A stretch of 64,000 nt of DNA from Curtobacterium sp. Leaf183 (GTDB lineage Bacteria; Actinomycetota; Actinomycetes; Actinomycetales; Microbacteriaceae), in assembly GCF_001424385.1 (NCBI RefSeq), contig NZ_LMPO01000008.1:736674-800673 (forward strand), given 5' to 3'. Each line of letters opens with the position of its first letter. Position 1 is the stretch's first letter. A program made the position numbers and the translations under genes. The notes below the pieces were generated by a model that saw only the letters and a list, made by a program, of their open reading frames with translations, was not told where the DNA came from and ran no database searches. Of this stretch, positions 1-9,177 are shown piece after piece.

Positions 1-15
1 CTCGGTCATGCTCAT
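1..15 (-). CDS. start of a gene that runs off the left edge
   Basis: Only five codons are visible (M-S-M-T-E). The minus strand shows AAGGAG at 28-23, seven bases before an ATG at 15, which is good spacing for a ribosome binding site. A second in-frame ATG lies at 9. Nothing can be said about the product. The gene is transcribed away from everything else in the window. Confidence 0.45.
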
Positions 16-287
16 GTCGCTGCTCCTTGGCGATCCGGGGTACGTGTCCTGACGTCTGCAACGCTATGTCCTGCGCCCCCGGTGCCGCGACCACTCCCGT
101 GGATTCACGGGATCTGTCAATGCGGAGGACAGGATGATCCCCGTGTTTCCGGGCCGGTACGATCGCGTTTCGGGGTACAGGTCCGCAGCGGGGTACTCGC
201 GATCTGGACACGGTCCAACAACTCCGACGGATCGGGAATGCGGGTGGAGCGGTACAGCCCACAGGTTGGTGCCGCACACTCCGCCAC

Positions 288-419
288 ATGGACTCCCGCG
301 ACCGCTCCCCCCGTCAGATGAAGCGACCCGGGCGGACGCCGGTCTGGCTGTACGTCGTGCTGGTCATCGTGGCCGTGGTCGCCGTGGTGCTGGTGGTGGT
401 GGCACTGGCGACGCGCTGA
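288..419 (+). CDS. small single-span membrane protein (43 aa)
   Basis: The ORF encodes about 18 polar, arginine- and lysine-rich residues, then one very hydrophobic helix (residues about 19-41, almost all V, A, L and I) and a short ATR tail. The positive N-terminus predicts an N-in orientation. It ends just before a strong bidirectional hairpin at 470-507, which supports real transcription. No clear Shine-Dalgarno precedes either the ATG at 288 or the in-frame ATG at 318, so the start is uncertain; a 33-residue form is possible. Function is unknown. A basic N-terminus with a lone Val/Ala/Leu helix is common among uncharacterised actinobacterial small membrane proteins. Confidence 0.5.
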   Translation: MDSRDRSPRQMKRPGRTPVWLYVVLVIVAVVAVVLVVVALATR

Positions 420-469
420 CCAGCGCAGGGGCGGCCGGGTGCCAATGGGTGCCGCCCCACGCCGGAACG

Positions 470-507
470 ACGAAGCCCCCGCAGCCAGATGGCTGCGGGG
501 GCTTCGT
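470..507. terminator. bidirectional intrinsic terminator
   Basis: A perfect 17-bp inverted repeat (470-486 and 491-507, loop AGAT) with a GC-rich core lies between the convergent small membrane protein and the LAXTG protein gene. It can serve both strands. Confidence 0.85.
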
Positions 508-522
508 TCAGTGTGTCGAGAC

Positions 523-1077
523 TCAGACGGTCTCGCGCTGGCGACGGACCGAGCCGCGGACGACCAGCAGGCCACCACCGAGCAGGACAGCGCCGCCACC
601 GACCCAGAGGGCGAGGGCGGAGATGGTGCCACCGGTGAAGGCGAGGGTGCCGTTGGTGCCGTTCGAGCCCGAGGCAGCAGCAGCGGCCGCGTCAGCCGGT
701 GCGACCGTGAAGGACGCGAGGCCGACGACACCCGAGGTGGCGCCCGTGGCGGTCAGGTTGTAGGTGCCCGAGGCACCGGCCGGGAAGGTGACGCGGACGA
801 CGAGCGAGCCGTCGGACGCAGCCGTGTAGGACTTCGAGACGGTGGTGGTCGGCAGCGCACCCAGGGTGACGGCGCCAGCGCCGGTGACCTGGACGTTAAC
901 GGTCTCGTTGTCCTGGAACGCACCCGGCGTGAAGCTCACCGCGGCGGTGCCACCGGCGGCGTAGTTGCCGGAGACGGAGACGGACGAGTCGGGCGTGTAG
1001 CCGGCGGCGTTGGCAACGGCCGGCGTCGCGAGCAGTGCGGCCCCAGCCAGCACGACCGCAGCAATGAGCTTCTTCAT
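523..1077 (-). CDS. sortase-anchored surface protein with LAFTG motif
   Basis: The 184-residue product has a Sec signal peptide (residues 1-25, cleavage after ANA-A), a compact beta-rich domain of about 100 residues, and an Ala/Gly/Ser/Asn linker. At its end is a cell-wall sorting signal: LAFTG at about 145-149, a hydrophobic span, then the basic tail RRQRETV. LAXTG is the recognition motif of class E sortases of high-GC actinobacteria, so the protein is probably linked to peptidoglycan. No sortase gene is in the window. GGGGAA sits upstream of the ATG at 1077. The gene stands alone, with a terminator downstream and 443 bases upstream before the DUF4012 gene. The ligand or role is unknown. 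Confidence 0.8.
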   Translation of the reverse strand: MKKLIAAVVLAGAALLATPAVANAAGYTPDSSVSVSGNYAAGGTAAVSFTPGAFQDNETVNVQVTGAGAVTLGALPTTTVSKSYTAASDGSLVVRVTFPAGASGTYNLTATGATSGVVGLASFTVAPADAAAAAASGSNGTNGTLAFTGGTISALALWVGGGAVLLGGGLLVVRGSVRRQRETV

Positions 1078-1520
1078 GAAGTTTCCCCTAGTGATCTGAT
1101 CCTCAAGACCCTGAGTCCCAGAGCCCGCAACTTCGGTTCCTCGTCGGCCCCGGCCTTGGTGATGGCGGGCGCGATTTACGAAGTTCGCTCAATCTATCGG
1201 TTTCTCCCAGGATGTTGCCACCTCCGATGCAACAATCTCGTGAACTCTTCGACGGACGCCGCTGACTGCCGGACACCCGGCGGCCGGGCCACATCCGAAC
1301 GATTCACCAAAACCCCAGTTCAGGCAGCGGTCACGCCGGTTTTGACCCCCTGAGCCGAAGCTGAGCGCACGCCCGTTCCACTGCTGTCCGATCGGCCAGG
1401 TTCGACGCTCGCCCCCCGGAATGGGGGCAGGAATCGCCGCGTTCTGGGGACGAACACGACGTGGACAAAGGGTTCTGGGAGCGTTCGCGGCCGTATGGTT
1501 CGCGGTTGCCTGTGCGCCGG
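1078..1520. other. intergenic region upstream of the LAXTG gene
   Basis: 443 bases without a supported gene. The stretch from about 1160 to 1250 is richer in A/T than its surroundings and probably holds the promoter of the minus-strand LAXTG gene. A short GCCCCC/GGGGGC hairpin at 1411-1428 could weakly end transcription of the DUF4012 gene. I see no conserved RNA motif. Confidence 0.4.
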
Positions 1521-3338
1521 TCAGCCCTGCGCGGGGTTCGCGCAGTCGATCGACAGCGGCTCGACCTTGCCCTGGCGGACCCCGGGCGTCGAGATCGCCT
1601 GCACACCCGCGTTCGCGAACTTCGCCTCGCCGAGGAACGCCACCCGGAACGTGGTGCTCTCCCCCGGTGCCAGCAGGGTCTGCAGCTGCGCCACGGGATG
1701 CCCGCCGTCCGACGTCGTCTGCACGCCCACCTGCTTGCCGTCCTGCGACGACCCGAGGTAGATCGCGTTCGTCGGCGCGTACACAGCGATCAGCGTCTTG
1801 ATCTTGCCGGGCTCGGTACCGAAGTCCCCGCCACCCGTCACGTACTCGGGCAGGGACGTCGCAGCGTCGGCGGGAGCGGTGTTCTTGATCGTCACCTGCA
1901 CCACCGAGGTCGGTCGGCCGTCCTTCCGGCAGATCGAGCTGCCGACTGCAACCGTCTTGTCGAGGTAGTAGTCCATCTTCGAGCCCGTGCCGTCGTTCAG
2001 GTAGACGCCGAACTGCCGGGTGGCCTTCGTCGCGCTCGGCAGGGATCCGGCGACAGCCGTGTCGTCGATCTGGCGCTGCTCGCCCTGGTCGGCGCTCCAC
2101 AGGCGAAGGCGCCCCTCGGACGTGCCCTGCGTCAGCGCGGCGATGAACTGCTTGGTGTCGAAGCTCCCGCTCGACACCTTCTCGAACACCGAGCTGGCGG
2201 CCGCTGCGAAGAACGCATCCTGCGCCGTGGGGTCGGTGTACTTGGCGTAGACGTCGCTCAGCAGCAGCTTGACCGCGTTGTCCGACGTCAGTGTGTCCCC
2301 GGTCGGCAGCTGTACGGGTCCGGTCGCGCGCAGGATGTAACTGAGCGTGACCGGGTCGATCGCCAGCACGCCGTCGACCTGCTCCCCGAACTTCTGCTTC
2401 CACATCTCGCGCGCCAGCTGCGCGGACACGTCGAAGCGCGGCGTCAGGGTCACGTCCTGCATGTACTCGCCCGTGATCGACCCGTAGAGGCTGGCCGTGT
2501 CCGCCGCAAGCGGCAGGACCGGCTGGTCGTACGGGCCAAAGGAGGATCCGGCGGCCTGGCTCAGCAGGCTGATGTGGCCGTCGTCGACCTGGAGGCGCGC
2601 CACGGCTCCCGGGATGCCCCCACCTGCGCGCAGCTCGGCGTTGTTCTGGAACAGCAGCAGGTAGTTCCGGTCACCGTCGTGCCCGAGCATGGCTGGCGCC
2701 AGCTCGACGATCCGGTTCGCGGTCGCCGCCTGCGTCGACGCCGACTGCAATGCGTTCTGCAGCTGACCGACCGCCGACGTGACGGGCGAGAGTGTGTCCG
2801 ATGTGTCGATCGCCTCCGCGTCCCGTTCTGCGCGCTGCAACGTGCTCGTCGCCTTCGCGATCGCTGGCTGCGCGTCCTCGATCGGCTGCAGGTCGATCCG
2901 GCCGTCCTTCGGCGCGAAGCTGTCGGTGCTGAAGTCCCCGACGACGCTCGACACCGGTGTGACCGCATCCCGCGCCACATCGTCGACGACCACCGAGATC
3001 TGGCGGACCGCGCGCAGGTTCGTCCCGAAGAACGGCACGTACTGCGACGCACCCCAGATCGGGTCGCCCGTCAGCGAGCGGGCGGCGCCACCTTCGTCCT
3101 CCAGGTGCTTCGCGGTGGACTGGACCGCCGCGGTGTCGCCACTGGTCAGCTGCGACCGCAGGGTGTCCACGTCGCCGACGGCTCGCTCGAGGTGCCCCTT
3201 CGCGAGGACACCACGGATGCCGATCCACGCGACGGCGAAGATCAGCAGGAGGACGAGAGCGAGGACGACCCACAGGACAACGCGGGCCCCTGACCCCCGT
3301 CGTGCTGCAGTGCGTCCGGACTCAGGCAGGTCGGACAT
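1521..3338 (-). CDS. DUF4012 domain membrane-anchored protein
   Basis: 605 residues: a short basic cytoplasmic N-terminus, one transmembrane helix (about 20-42), then a large extracytoplasmic region. The segment with HDGDRNYLLLFQNNAELR and GGGIPG is the hallmark of the DUF4012 family, found in actinobacterial polysaccharide loci. The family's biochemical role is not established, so a part in cell-surface glycan assembly or attachment is inference from location. It is the last gene of the long minus-strand exopolysaccharide run, 84 bases after the acyltransferase at 3423-4034. Its higher GC content suggests it belongs to the conserved flank rather than the variable core. The C-terminus (CANPAQG) has no sorting motif. 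Confidence 0.8.
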   Translation of the reverse strand: MSDLPESGRTAARRGSGARVVLWVVLALVLLLIFAVAWIGIRGVLAKGHLERAVGDVDTLRSQLTSGDTAAVQSTAKHLEDEGGAARSLTGDPIWGASQYVPFFGTNLRAVRQISVVVDDVARDAVTPVSSVVGDFSTDSFAPKDGRIDLQPIEDAQPAIAKATSTLQRAERDAEAIDTSDTLSPVTSAVGQLQNALQSASTQAATANRIVELAPAMLGHDGDRNYLLLFQNNAELRAGGGIPGAVARLQVDDGHISLLSQAAGSSFGPYDQPVLPLAADTASLYGSITGEYMQDVTLTPRFDVSAQLAREMWKQKFGEQVDGVLAIDPVTLSYILRATGPVQLPTGDTLTSDNAVKLLLSDVYAKYTDPTAQDAFFAAAASSVFEKVSSGSFDTKQFIAALTQGTSEGRLRLWSADQGEQRQIDDTAVAGSLPSATKATRQFGVYLNDGTGSKMDYYLDKTVAVGSSICRKDGRPTSVVQVTIKNTAPADAATSLPEYVTGGGDFGTEPGKIKTLIAVYAPTNAIYLGSSQDGKQVGVQTTSDGGHPVAQLQTLLAPGESTTFRVAFLGEAKFANAGVQAISTPGVRQGKVEPLSIDCANPAQG

Positions 3339-3422
3339 GTCGCCAATCTATAGGTTGCGAGGCGAAGCTGAGCGAGAGCGCATCCTCGCGGAGGGCAACG
3401 GAAGTGCGGGTGACAAGCTCGG

Positions 3423-4034
3423 TCAGCGACGGGGACCCGAAGATCGTCGAAGCGTGTTGATCGGTCGAGCAGGCACGCCCGCAACGACGGTGTCCGCGGG
3501 GACATCCTTTGTGACGACAGAGCCGGCACCCACGATCGAGTTGTCTCCGATCGACACACCTGGAGAGACGAAGACGCCCCGGCCCAGCCAGACGTTGTTA
3601 CCGATGTGGACAGGGGCGGATATAACACCATCACCAGCCACCATCTCGTGCGCGCGGCTGTCTGAGATGGCGACGTTTGATCCGATCTTCACGTCGTTCC
3701 CGATCTCGACGCGATCAACCACATCGATCGTGGCTCCGGAGTTGACCAACACGTGATCTCCGATGATCAGACTCCCACCTGATCGCACCCTCACAACACT
3801 CCTCGATTCAGCTCCAAGAAAGCGAGCTCGACGACCAACTGAGATTGCACCCGAGTTTTCTATCCGCGGTGCCGCGTGTTCCATCGAGGGGCGCAGACCG
3901 TACTTCACGCCCCGCGAGCCGAATTTGATTCGGGCACGAAGAACCCTGAACTCGCGAAGAACTCTTTGTCCAAACCGTGACAAGAAAATCCTCCATCTGA
4001 AAAGCACTTCAAGGTTGAACAGGCTAGACGACAT
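3423..4034 (-). CDS. hexapeptide-repeat (left-handed beta-helix) acyltransferase
   Basis: 203 residues. From about residue 60 onward it shows repeated [LIV]GxxxxI hexapeptides (IGDHVLVNSG, IGNDVKIGSN, IGNNVWLGRG, IGDNSIVGAG). It closes with the VVTKDVPADTVVAGVPARPI signature of the maltose/galactoside O-acetyltransferase group. Such enzymes move acetyl or other acyl groups from CoA to a sugar, here probably a residue of the exopolysaccharide repeat unit. The N-terminal 55 residues are basic and do not form helix coils. The gene starts five bases after the stop of the serine-acetyltransferase-like gene, so the two are probably co-transcribed. Acceptor sugar unknown. Confidence 0.8.
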   Translation of the reverse strand: MSSSLFNLEVLFRWRIFLSRFGQRVLREFRVLRARIKFGSRGVKYGLRPSMEHAAPRIENSGAISVGRRARFLGAESRSVVRVRSGGSLIIGDHVLVNSGATIDVVDRVEIGNDVKIGSNVAISDSRAHEMVAGDGVISAPVHIGNNVWLGRGVFVSPGVSIGDNSIVGAGSVVTKDVPADTVVAGVPARPINTLRRSSGPRR

Positions 4035-4039
4035 CAGGC

Positions 4040-4525
4040 CTAAGCGGGCGACATCGGCCGGTCAGGGCGCCTCGCGATTTTCGCCAACTTGACTGCAGGA
4101 ACGCCCCCGTAGTTACCCTTTTCGCTGATGTCGCGCGTGACAACGGCATTGGCTCCGATCGCGACATCGCTACATATCGTGAGTCCTTCACGCTCCCGAC
4201 TGACCACCGCGCAACCAGCTCCAAAGGTGACATTGTCGCCGATGGTCAGGCGAGACGAAGAGTTGAGCGAGTCAGTGACGGAGAGCGTGACGCCGTGCCA
4301 GAGCCTCACTCCCTTGCCGAGCGAAACATTCGGATGCACGACGACGCCCAATCCGAGGTGTCCGAGCACAACAGGCGCGGCCAGTCTCGCTTCCGGCGGG
4401 AGCACTGCGTGAAACACGAGGTAGTTGTACCCCTTGATCAGCCTCGCCAGCCGACGGTGGCCACGCGCATGTAGTCGGGTAGACAAATACCAGAGGGCCG
4501 ACGGGTCAGCGAGGAGAAAAGACAT
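4040..4525 (-). CDS. serine O-acetyltransferase-like LbH acyltransferase
   Basis: 161 residues, shorter than true CysE because the long N-terminal helical domain is missing. It has the CysE-type beta-helix with GVVVHPNVSLGKGVRLWHG, where the His of WHG is the expected catalytic base, followed by IGDNVTFGAG and VVTRDISEKGNYGGVPAV. Short forms like this inside polysaccharide clusters are generally taken to acetylate sugars rather than serine; that is inference here. It lies 27 bases downstream of the flippase gene and 5 bases upstream of another acyltransferase, all on the minus strand. Confidence 0.8.
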   Translation of the reverse strand: MSFLLADPSALWYLSTRLHARGHRRLARLIKGYNYLVFHAVLPPEARLAAPVVLGHLGLGVVVHPNVSLGKGVRLWHGVTLSVTDSLNSSSRLTIGDNVTFGAGCAVVSREREGLTICSDVAIGANAVVTRDISEKGNYGGVPAVKLAKIARRPDRPMSPA

Positions 4526-4552
4526 GGTTAAGCCTCTCGAAGCCGGAATGTT

Positions 4553-5806
4553 TCATAGTTGTTTCTCGGACCTCCCCGCACGTCGGACTGAACCGGCCCT
4601 CAGTAGGATCCTCCGAACGACCAACCGTGCTGACGAGAACGCGGTGATCAGTACCGCCATTGCGAGGCCGTTCAGGAGACCAGTTACGCCTAGGCAAGTG
4701 GCCACGACGATGAGCATTGCCGTCGCGATCGCCGAAGCCCACATGAGAGCACCCGGTTTCCCCGAAGCCGAGTCAGCATAGGTTCGTAATTGCCACTGAT
4801 CGCTCAATGCCTGAGCGACGACGAGGACGCTGACGACCGGCAAGAGTCCGTCGTAGGAATGACCGAAAAGCCATCCTCCGAATATCGCCACCACAGCTAT
4901 GATCAGACCGCCACCGACGACAGACATGCATACTCCCAGCAGCGAACGAAGCCTCAGCAGGTCCGCTCCTCCGGTGCTGCTGGTCGTATCGGCGAGCCTC
5001 GCGTACGTCAACTGGTTCAACGCCTGTGTGAAGCCGCCAGCGGCGCTGGCACACGTGACAGCGACGGCGTACACACCCAGCTGACTTGGCACGACTAAGG
5101 CGGCGAGGATGAGCTGGTCGACCCTGGCTCCGATTCCGTCGAACGCCGATCCCGCCCAGTAGTGCAGGCTGAACCTCCACGGGGTCCGGACCGGTCTGCG
5201 CGCCCGGATGGTCGGTATGGCCAGTACAACTCCCAGAAGGACTGCGAGAGCCTGCGCGCATAGCGTGAACAAGAACGCGCTGGTCAGGGTCAGCACGCCC
5301 GCGAAGTAGGCGACGATCACCGCGACCGAGGGCAACACCAAATTCACACCGCGTACCAGGTTCACCGCGTGTACTTGCCCGCGCAACAGCGCTCTCTCGG
5401 TACCGACGGCCCCGATCCCTGCGAACACGAGTACGAACGACGCCGCTCGGATGCCCGTCGCGATCCGCTCGTCCCCGTTGGAGGCCAAATCGGCTACTGA
5501 GAAAGCGATGGCCGCCGTAACGGGGCCGAGCAGGCCGACCACGATGAGTCCACGCCGGGACGCCGCACCCTCTCGGAGTTCCTGGAGCGCTTCCCCGCGC
5601 GGTAATCCAAGAAAAGCACTCCAGGAGAGCAGTTGCACGAGCACAAACGAGGCGGCCAGGGCTCCGCGACCGTCGGCGCCGAGCTCGCGGGCGAGCATCG
5701 GTGCAGAAATCACGCTGAGTGCCATCCCGAGGTAGCTCACACCGGCCGTCTGGAGGAGCCGTCGAGCGCGCCGCACCGGCGAGAAGAGAGCCGAAGTGTC
5801 CTTCAT
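4553..5806 (-). CDS. polysaccharide flippase (Wzx/MATE-like exporter)
   Basis: 417 residues, nearly all hydrophobic helices, about ten to twelve membrane spans. It starts with SYLGMALSVISAPMLARELGADGRGAL, a pattern typical of oligosaccharide flippases of the MVF superfamily, which move lipid-linked repeat units across the membrane. The start ATG overlaps the stop of the upstream glycosyltransferase by one base (TAATG at 5806), so translation is coupled. Together with the polymerase at 9170-10579 it completes a Wzx/Wzy-type pathway. The preferred repeat unit cannot be read from sequence. Confidence 0.82.
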   Translation of the reverse strand: MKDTSALFSPVRRARRLLQTAGVSYLGMALSVISAPMLARELGADGRGALAASFVLVQLLSWSAFLGLPRGEALQELREGAASRRGLIVVGLLGPVTAAIAFSVADLASNGDERIATGIRAASFVLVFAGIGAVGTERALLRGQVHAVNLVRGVNLVLPSVAVIVAYFAGVLTLTSAFLFTLCAQALAVLLGVVLAIPTIRARRPVRTPWRFSLHYWAGSAFDGIGARVDQLILAALVVPSQLGVYAVAVTCASAAGGFTQALNQLTYARLADTTSSTGGADLLRLRSLLGVCMSVVGGGLIIAVVAIFGGWLFGHSYDGLLPVVSVLVVAQALSDQWQLRTYADSASGKPGALMWASAIATAMLIVVATCLGVTGLLNGLAMAVLITAFSSARLVVRRILLRAGSVRRAGRSEKQL

Positions 5807-6927
5807 TACGAGCGTCTCCGTCTCGACCGCTCGAAGCGATCGATGGCTCGTTGGTAGACCTCGCCGACCAGTCGTTCCGTTTCCGCGAGTTCGAGTACCG
5901 GCTCGACTTGTGTCAACGGCATCGACGTCTGGTCAGGAGGAGAAGCGAGTAGGACAGCCGCCAGGGCGTCTGTGAAATCCTGGTCGGGAACGATGTCGAA
6001 TCCAACGTGGCCGTCGAGGAGCGAACGCAAGAATTCTGCCCCTGGGGTCGGCGAGGTCACGACCGGGGTGCCGAGAGCCAGCCCTTCGAAGGCAGGGATG
6101 CCGAACCCCTCGTAGGACGAGGGTGCGGCGAGGACCCACGAACGACCGATCCACTCATGGACTTCTGCGTCTGACACTCCCTCTAGGTGCAGACAGTAGC
6201 TCGGCCAGTTCTTGCGATCGTCGGCCGGTCCCACAACCGTCAGGCCGATCTCGAGCCCGCTCTGTCGTCGAAGCCGATCGACCGACTCGGCGACCATCCA
6301 GCCACGCTTTCTCCCGTGGAACGAACCGATGAAGACAACGGAAGGGACCGCCGCCCTGCTAGTCGACCGATTCAGTCGCACAACAGGCGGCATTGCGGTA
6401 TCACAGCGGAACTCTTCCATTGAATCGGCTCCGACAGCGATCCGCACATCAACCCGACGAGCGGACCAGTGCTCCAGAATCGCCAAGACGTAATGATTCA
6501 ACCGACGCAATCCTCGCGAGGACCGAGCCTCCCCTGCCGCCGAGCCGTGAAAGGTACGGACCATGGGCCACCGGTGACCGAGCGCCCAATCGTCTCCGAA
6601 GCTGTGTACCACATCCGGTTGACTTTGCCGCACCAACTTACGAAGACGGAATGGAAGGGCGTAGTACCTACCAAACCGCCCGTGATGGCGCTTTGTTCGC
6701 AGTACATTTGTTCCGGACAGGTCTGCGCCGTTGCCATCAACAGTGACGATGGTCAGATCTACATGCTCACGCAGGCGCTCCGCCAAGCGCAAGGCGTACC
6801 GAGCAACACCGCCGGAATGACTGTCTCCAGGCCACTCCGGGCTGACGAGCGTCACTCGAAGCTTGCCGCCGCTCGCGATTCGGAGATTATTTGCGTGAGG
6901 CAAGAATCTCCTCGTATACCGCGACAT
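5806..6927 (-). CDS. family 4 glycosyltransferase
   Basis: About 373 residues. The N-terminal Rossmann lobe begins LRVTLVSPEWPGD with SGGVARYA, and the C-terminal lobe carries SYEGFGIPAFEGLALGTPVV, the E-x7-E nucleotide-sugar motif of GT-B family 4 enzymes. It should transfer a sugar to the undecaprenyl-linked repeat unit on the cytoplasmic face. The start is uncertain: ATG at 6927 is used here, GTG at 6942 is also in frame, and TTG at 6903 has the best Shine-Dalgarno (GAGGAG, four bases upstream). All three overlap the preceding gene, and the stop overlaps the flippase start by one base. Confidence 0.8.
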   Translation of the reverse strand: MSRYTRRFLPHANNLRIASGGKLRVTLVSPEWPGDSHSGGVARYALRLAERLREHVDLTIVTVDGNGADLSGTNVLRTKRHHGRFGRYYALPFRLRKLVRQSQPDVVHSFGDDWALGHRWPMVRTFHGSAAGEARSSRGLRRLNHYVLAILEHWSARRVDVRIAVGADSMEEFRCDTAMPPVVRLNRSTSRAAVPSVVFIGSFHGRKRGWMVAESVDRLRRQSGLEIGLTVVGPADDRKNWPSYCLHLEGVSDAEVHEWIGRSWVLAAPSSYEGFGIPAFEGLALGTPVVTSPTPGAEFLRSLLDGHVGFDIVPDQDFTDALAAVLLASPPDQTSMPLTQVEPVLELAETERLVGEVYQRAIDRFERSRRRRS

Positions 6928-7966
6928 GCGCCTTAGCAGCACGCTCCCATGAAAACAGCCCAGCGTGACGTCGACATTCCTCCGCGCTTGGAATCAACCC
7001 ACCGATACCCGCCACCAGCCGCTCTGCAAGCTGCTCGGGAGACGCCGGTTCGACGACGAGTGAAGGGTCGAGTCCTCGAACCGAGTCTGGGAGACCGCCG
7101 CAGTTCGTCACGATCGGTGCTTTACCGCGAACAAGCGATTCCAAGGCGATCAGTCCGAATCCTTCGAGCGCTCTCGTCGGTACGACGGTGAGAGTGGACT
7201 GTAAATATTCCTCGTGCAGATCCGAATCCGAAGTTCTGCCGAGGAATTTCACGGTCCCCTCGAGACCCAGCGTAATGCTCTGCGCGCGCAGTGCTTCACG
7301 CTCGCTACCGTCGCCAATGATGCGCAACTCGGCGTCCGGGTATGCCTCATGGACGACTCGCCAAGCGTCGAGCAGGTCATCAATCCCCATGCGGCGTTCG
7401 AGCCTACGCACACATAGGACAACTGGATGGTCAGGCGTTGTACGTTTCCCGGTGTCGAAGAGCATCCGAACTCCAGGCGGGATGACTCGGACCTTCGAGG
7501 CGGGCACCTCGTAGTCCCTGATCAGAAGCTCCTTGAACGCATCCGAAAGTACGATGATGACGTCCGCCGAGGCGTACCTGATCTTTTCGATTCGTCGCTT
7601 GGTCCGGCTTGTGAATGACCGGCCTCCTGAGACGAGACTCTCAGCCGACCAAGGGCCGTGGAAGTGAACTACATTCAGGAAGCTTGCTCGGCGAGCCGAT
7701 CTTAGTGGAAGCCGGCCGTAAAGGCTGAAGTGCCTGTCGATGACGTCTGCAGATTCAACGTCTACGGTTGCCTGCGCGACACGCCGCAAGAACGAAAGGC
7801 CCGTGGGCCCCCAAGTCCTCCCGTTGAGCGGCGGTTCACCGAAGGCCAGGGCACGGACGTTGACTCCGTCTTGCTCCGCAAGCGCCTCGTGGAGCTCCGC
7901 GAAGTATCGGTTCAGACCACCCGGCCGCGACCCAAACCACTCCGAGCCAGTCATCGTTATGTTCAC
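6887..7966 (-). CDS. family 4 glycosyltransferase
   Basis: 359 residues. The N-terminus (SEWFGSRPGGLNRYFAELHE) has the GGxxxY acceptor-lobe pattern, and the C-terminal lobe has EGFGLIALESLVRGKAPIV with the E-x7-E motif of GT4 enzymes. A retaining sugar transfer in repeat-unit assembly is expected; donor and acceptor are unknown. It starts with GTG at 7966, and GTGA overlaps the stop of the next glycosyltransferase upstream. An ATG four codons in (7954) is an alternative. The base composition is clearly lower in GC than genes outside the locus. Confidence 0.82.
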   Translation of the reverse strand: MNITMTGSEWFGSRPGGLNRYFAELHEALAEQDGVNVRALAFGEPPLNGRTWGPTGLSFLRRVAQATVDVESADVIDRHFSLYGRLPLRSARRASFLNVVHFHGPWSAESLVSGGRSFTSRTKRRIEKIRYASADVIIVLSDAFKELLIRDYEVPASKVRVIPPGVRMLFDTGKRTTPDHPVVLCVRRLERRMGIDDLLDAWRVVHEAYPDAELRIIGDGSEREALRAQSITLGLEGTVKFLGRTSDSDLHEEYLQSTLTVVPTRALEGFGLIALESLVRGKAPIVTNCGGLPDSVRGLDPSLVVEPASPEQLAERLVAGIGGLIPSAEECRRHAGLFSWERAAKAHVAVYEEILASRK

Positions 7967-9177
7967 GTTTCGGCCCCTTCCAGGCCCATGAATTCCTCCA
8001 GGAACCTCGCACTCCCTTCAGCGACCTCCTCGTCGCTCAACAAGCCGGGGGTGTCGACCGCATTGCTCGCCAGAGCCCTTCGCTTGTCATCGTTCTCGAT
8101 CAGGCCCAACAGCGCGTTAGACAGCGCTCCGGCCGATCGTGGCTGAACCAGGATGCCGTTCTTACCGTCCGTCACCCATTCAAGTGGTCCGCCTTCGGCA
8201 GCCACCAGGACAGCGACACCCCTCGCCAGGTACTGCAAGACGTTCTGGCCGAGCGGCTCTGGCCTCGTGGAGTACTGCACGCAGATGTCCATGGTGTCGA
8301 GGAAACTGTTCACGTCTTCCACCCGACCCTCGAGCGTGACCGAGTCGTCCAGACCCGACGAACTGATTCGAGTCCGAAGCTCATCAAGGTAATCCTCGTG
8401 CCCGAAGTCAGCGGCTCCGGCGAGATGAAGCGAGATGGCCCTCGTCGTCCCGGCCCGAACCATCGCGAACGCTTCCACCACGAGATGCTGCCCCTTCCAT
8501 GGATCGAGGCGTGCGACCATGCCTATTCTGAGGGGATCCGCTCCGCCACTCGACGCCGCTCTCGACGTCCCCGGAGGGACACGCTCGAGTCCCGCAGAAC
8601 TCTGCAGGACTTCGACTCGAGCGTCCGGCCGAAGGTACCTCTGCGCCGAACGCAACGTACTCCGGGAGTTGGCGACGATCGCGTCGGCGCGCGGAAGTAC
8701 GAGTCTGCTCATGGCAAGGAAGCCGAACCGTCCCATCGACTCGACGTCCACGCGATCACGGAGGTGAATGACGAGTCTCGACATCTTCCGCTTAGGGACG
8801 AGTGCCGCATACACCGCCGCCCGCGAACTGTTCGCCCAGAGAATGTCCGGCTTCGTCCGGCGCGACAGCCGGTGTACGGCGACGGCCTGAGCCACGACAT
8901 TGAAACCAAACCGAAGGAACGGGATCACCGCTCCGGACCGGCTCGCACCGGCGGACGATGCTGGTCCTGTACGAACTATTTGTAGTTCATCCGCTTCGAA
9001 TCCGCCGAAGGCGTCTTGGCTCACTTTCGAACTTCTGCGTCGACGGGGCAGGACGAGCGTTGCCCGCCACCGCGGATGCGCTCGCAAGAGCCGCGCGAGC
9101 GCAAGCTCCGCACCGCCGCGCTCCTCCGTGTGATCGAGGTGCAGGACTTGAAGGGAGTGCGGAAGCGCCTCAGCCAT
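7963..9177 (-). CDS. family 4-like glycosyltransferase
   Basis: 404 residues of GT-B type. The N-terminal lobe has LHLDHTEERGGAELAL; the linker GMVARLDPWKGQHLVVEAF is the usual start of the donor-binding lobe. The segment PEPLGQNVLQYLARGVAVL takes the place of the E-x7-E motif but has Q instead of the second Glu, so catalysis or donor choice may differ from classical GT4. The ATG at 9177 overlaps the stop of the polymerase gene by eight bases. Likely role: adding one sugar of the exopolysaccharide repeat unit. Confidence 0.78.
   Translation of the reverse strand: MAEALPHSLQVLHLDHTEERGGAELALARLLRAHPRWRATLVLPRRRRSSKVSQDAFGGFEADELQIVRTGPASSAGASRSGAVIPFLRFGFNVVAQAVAVHRLSRRTKPDILWANSSRAAVYAALVPKRKMSRLVIHLRDRVDVESMGRFGFLAMSRLVLPRADAIVANSRSTLRSAQRYLRPDARVEVLQSSAGLERVPPGTSRAASSGGADPLRIGMVARLDPWKGQHLVVEAFAMVRAGTTRAISLHLAGAADFGHEDYLDELRTRISSSGLDDSVTLEGRVEDVNSFLDTMDICVQYSTRPEPLGQNVLQYLARGVAVLVAAEGGPLEWVTDGKNGILVQPRSAGALSNALLGLIENDDKRRALASNAVDTPGLLSDEEVAEGSARFLEEFMGLEGAET

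Noticed and set aside
1461-3293. Plus-strand frame of 610 codons opposite the DUF4012 gene
   Set aside because: Shadow of the DUF4012 gene, Arg/Val/Asp-rich and without domains.
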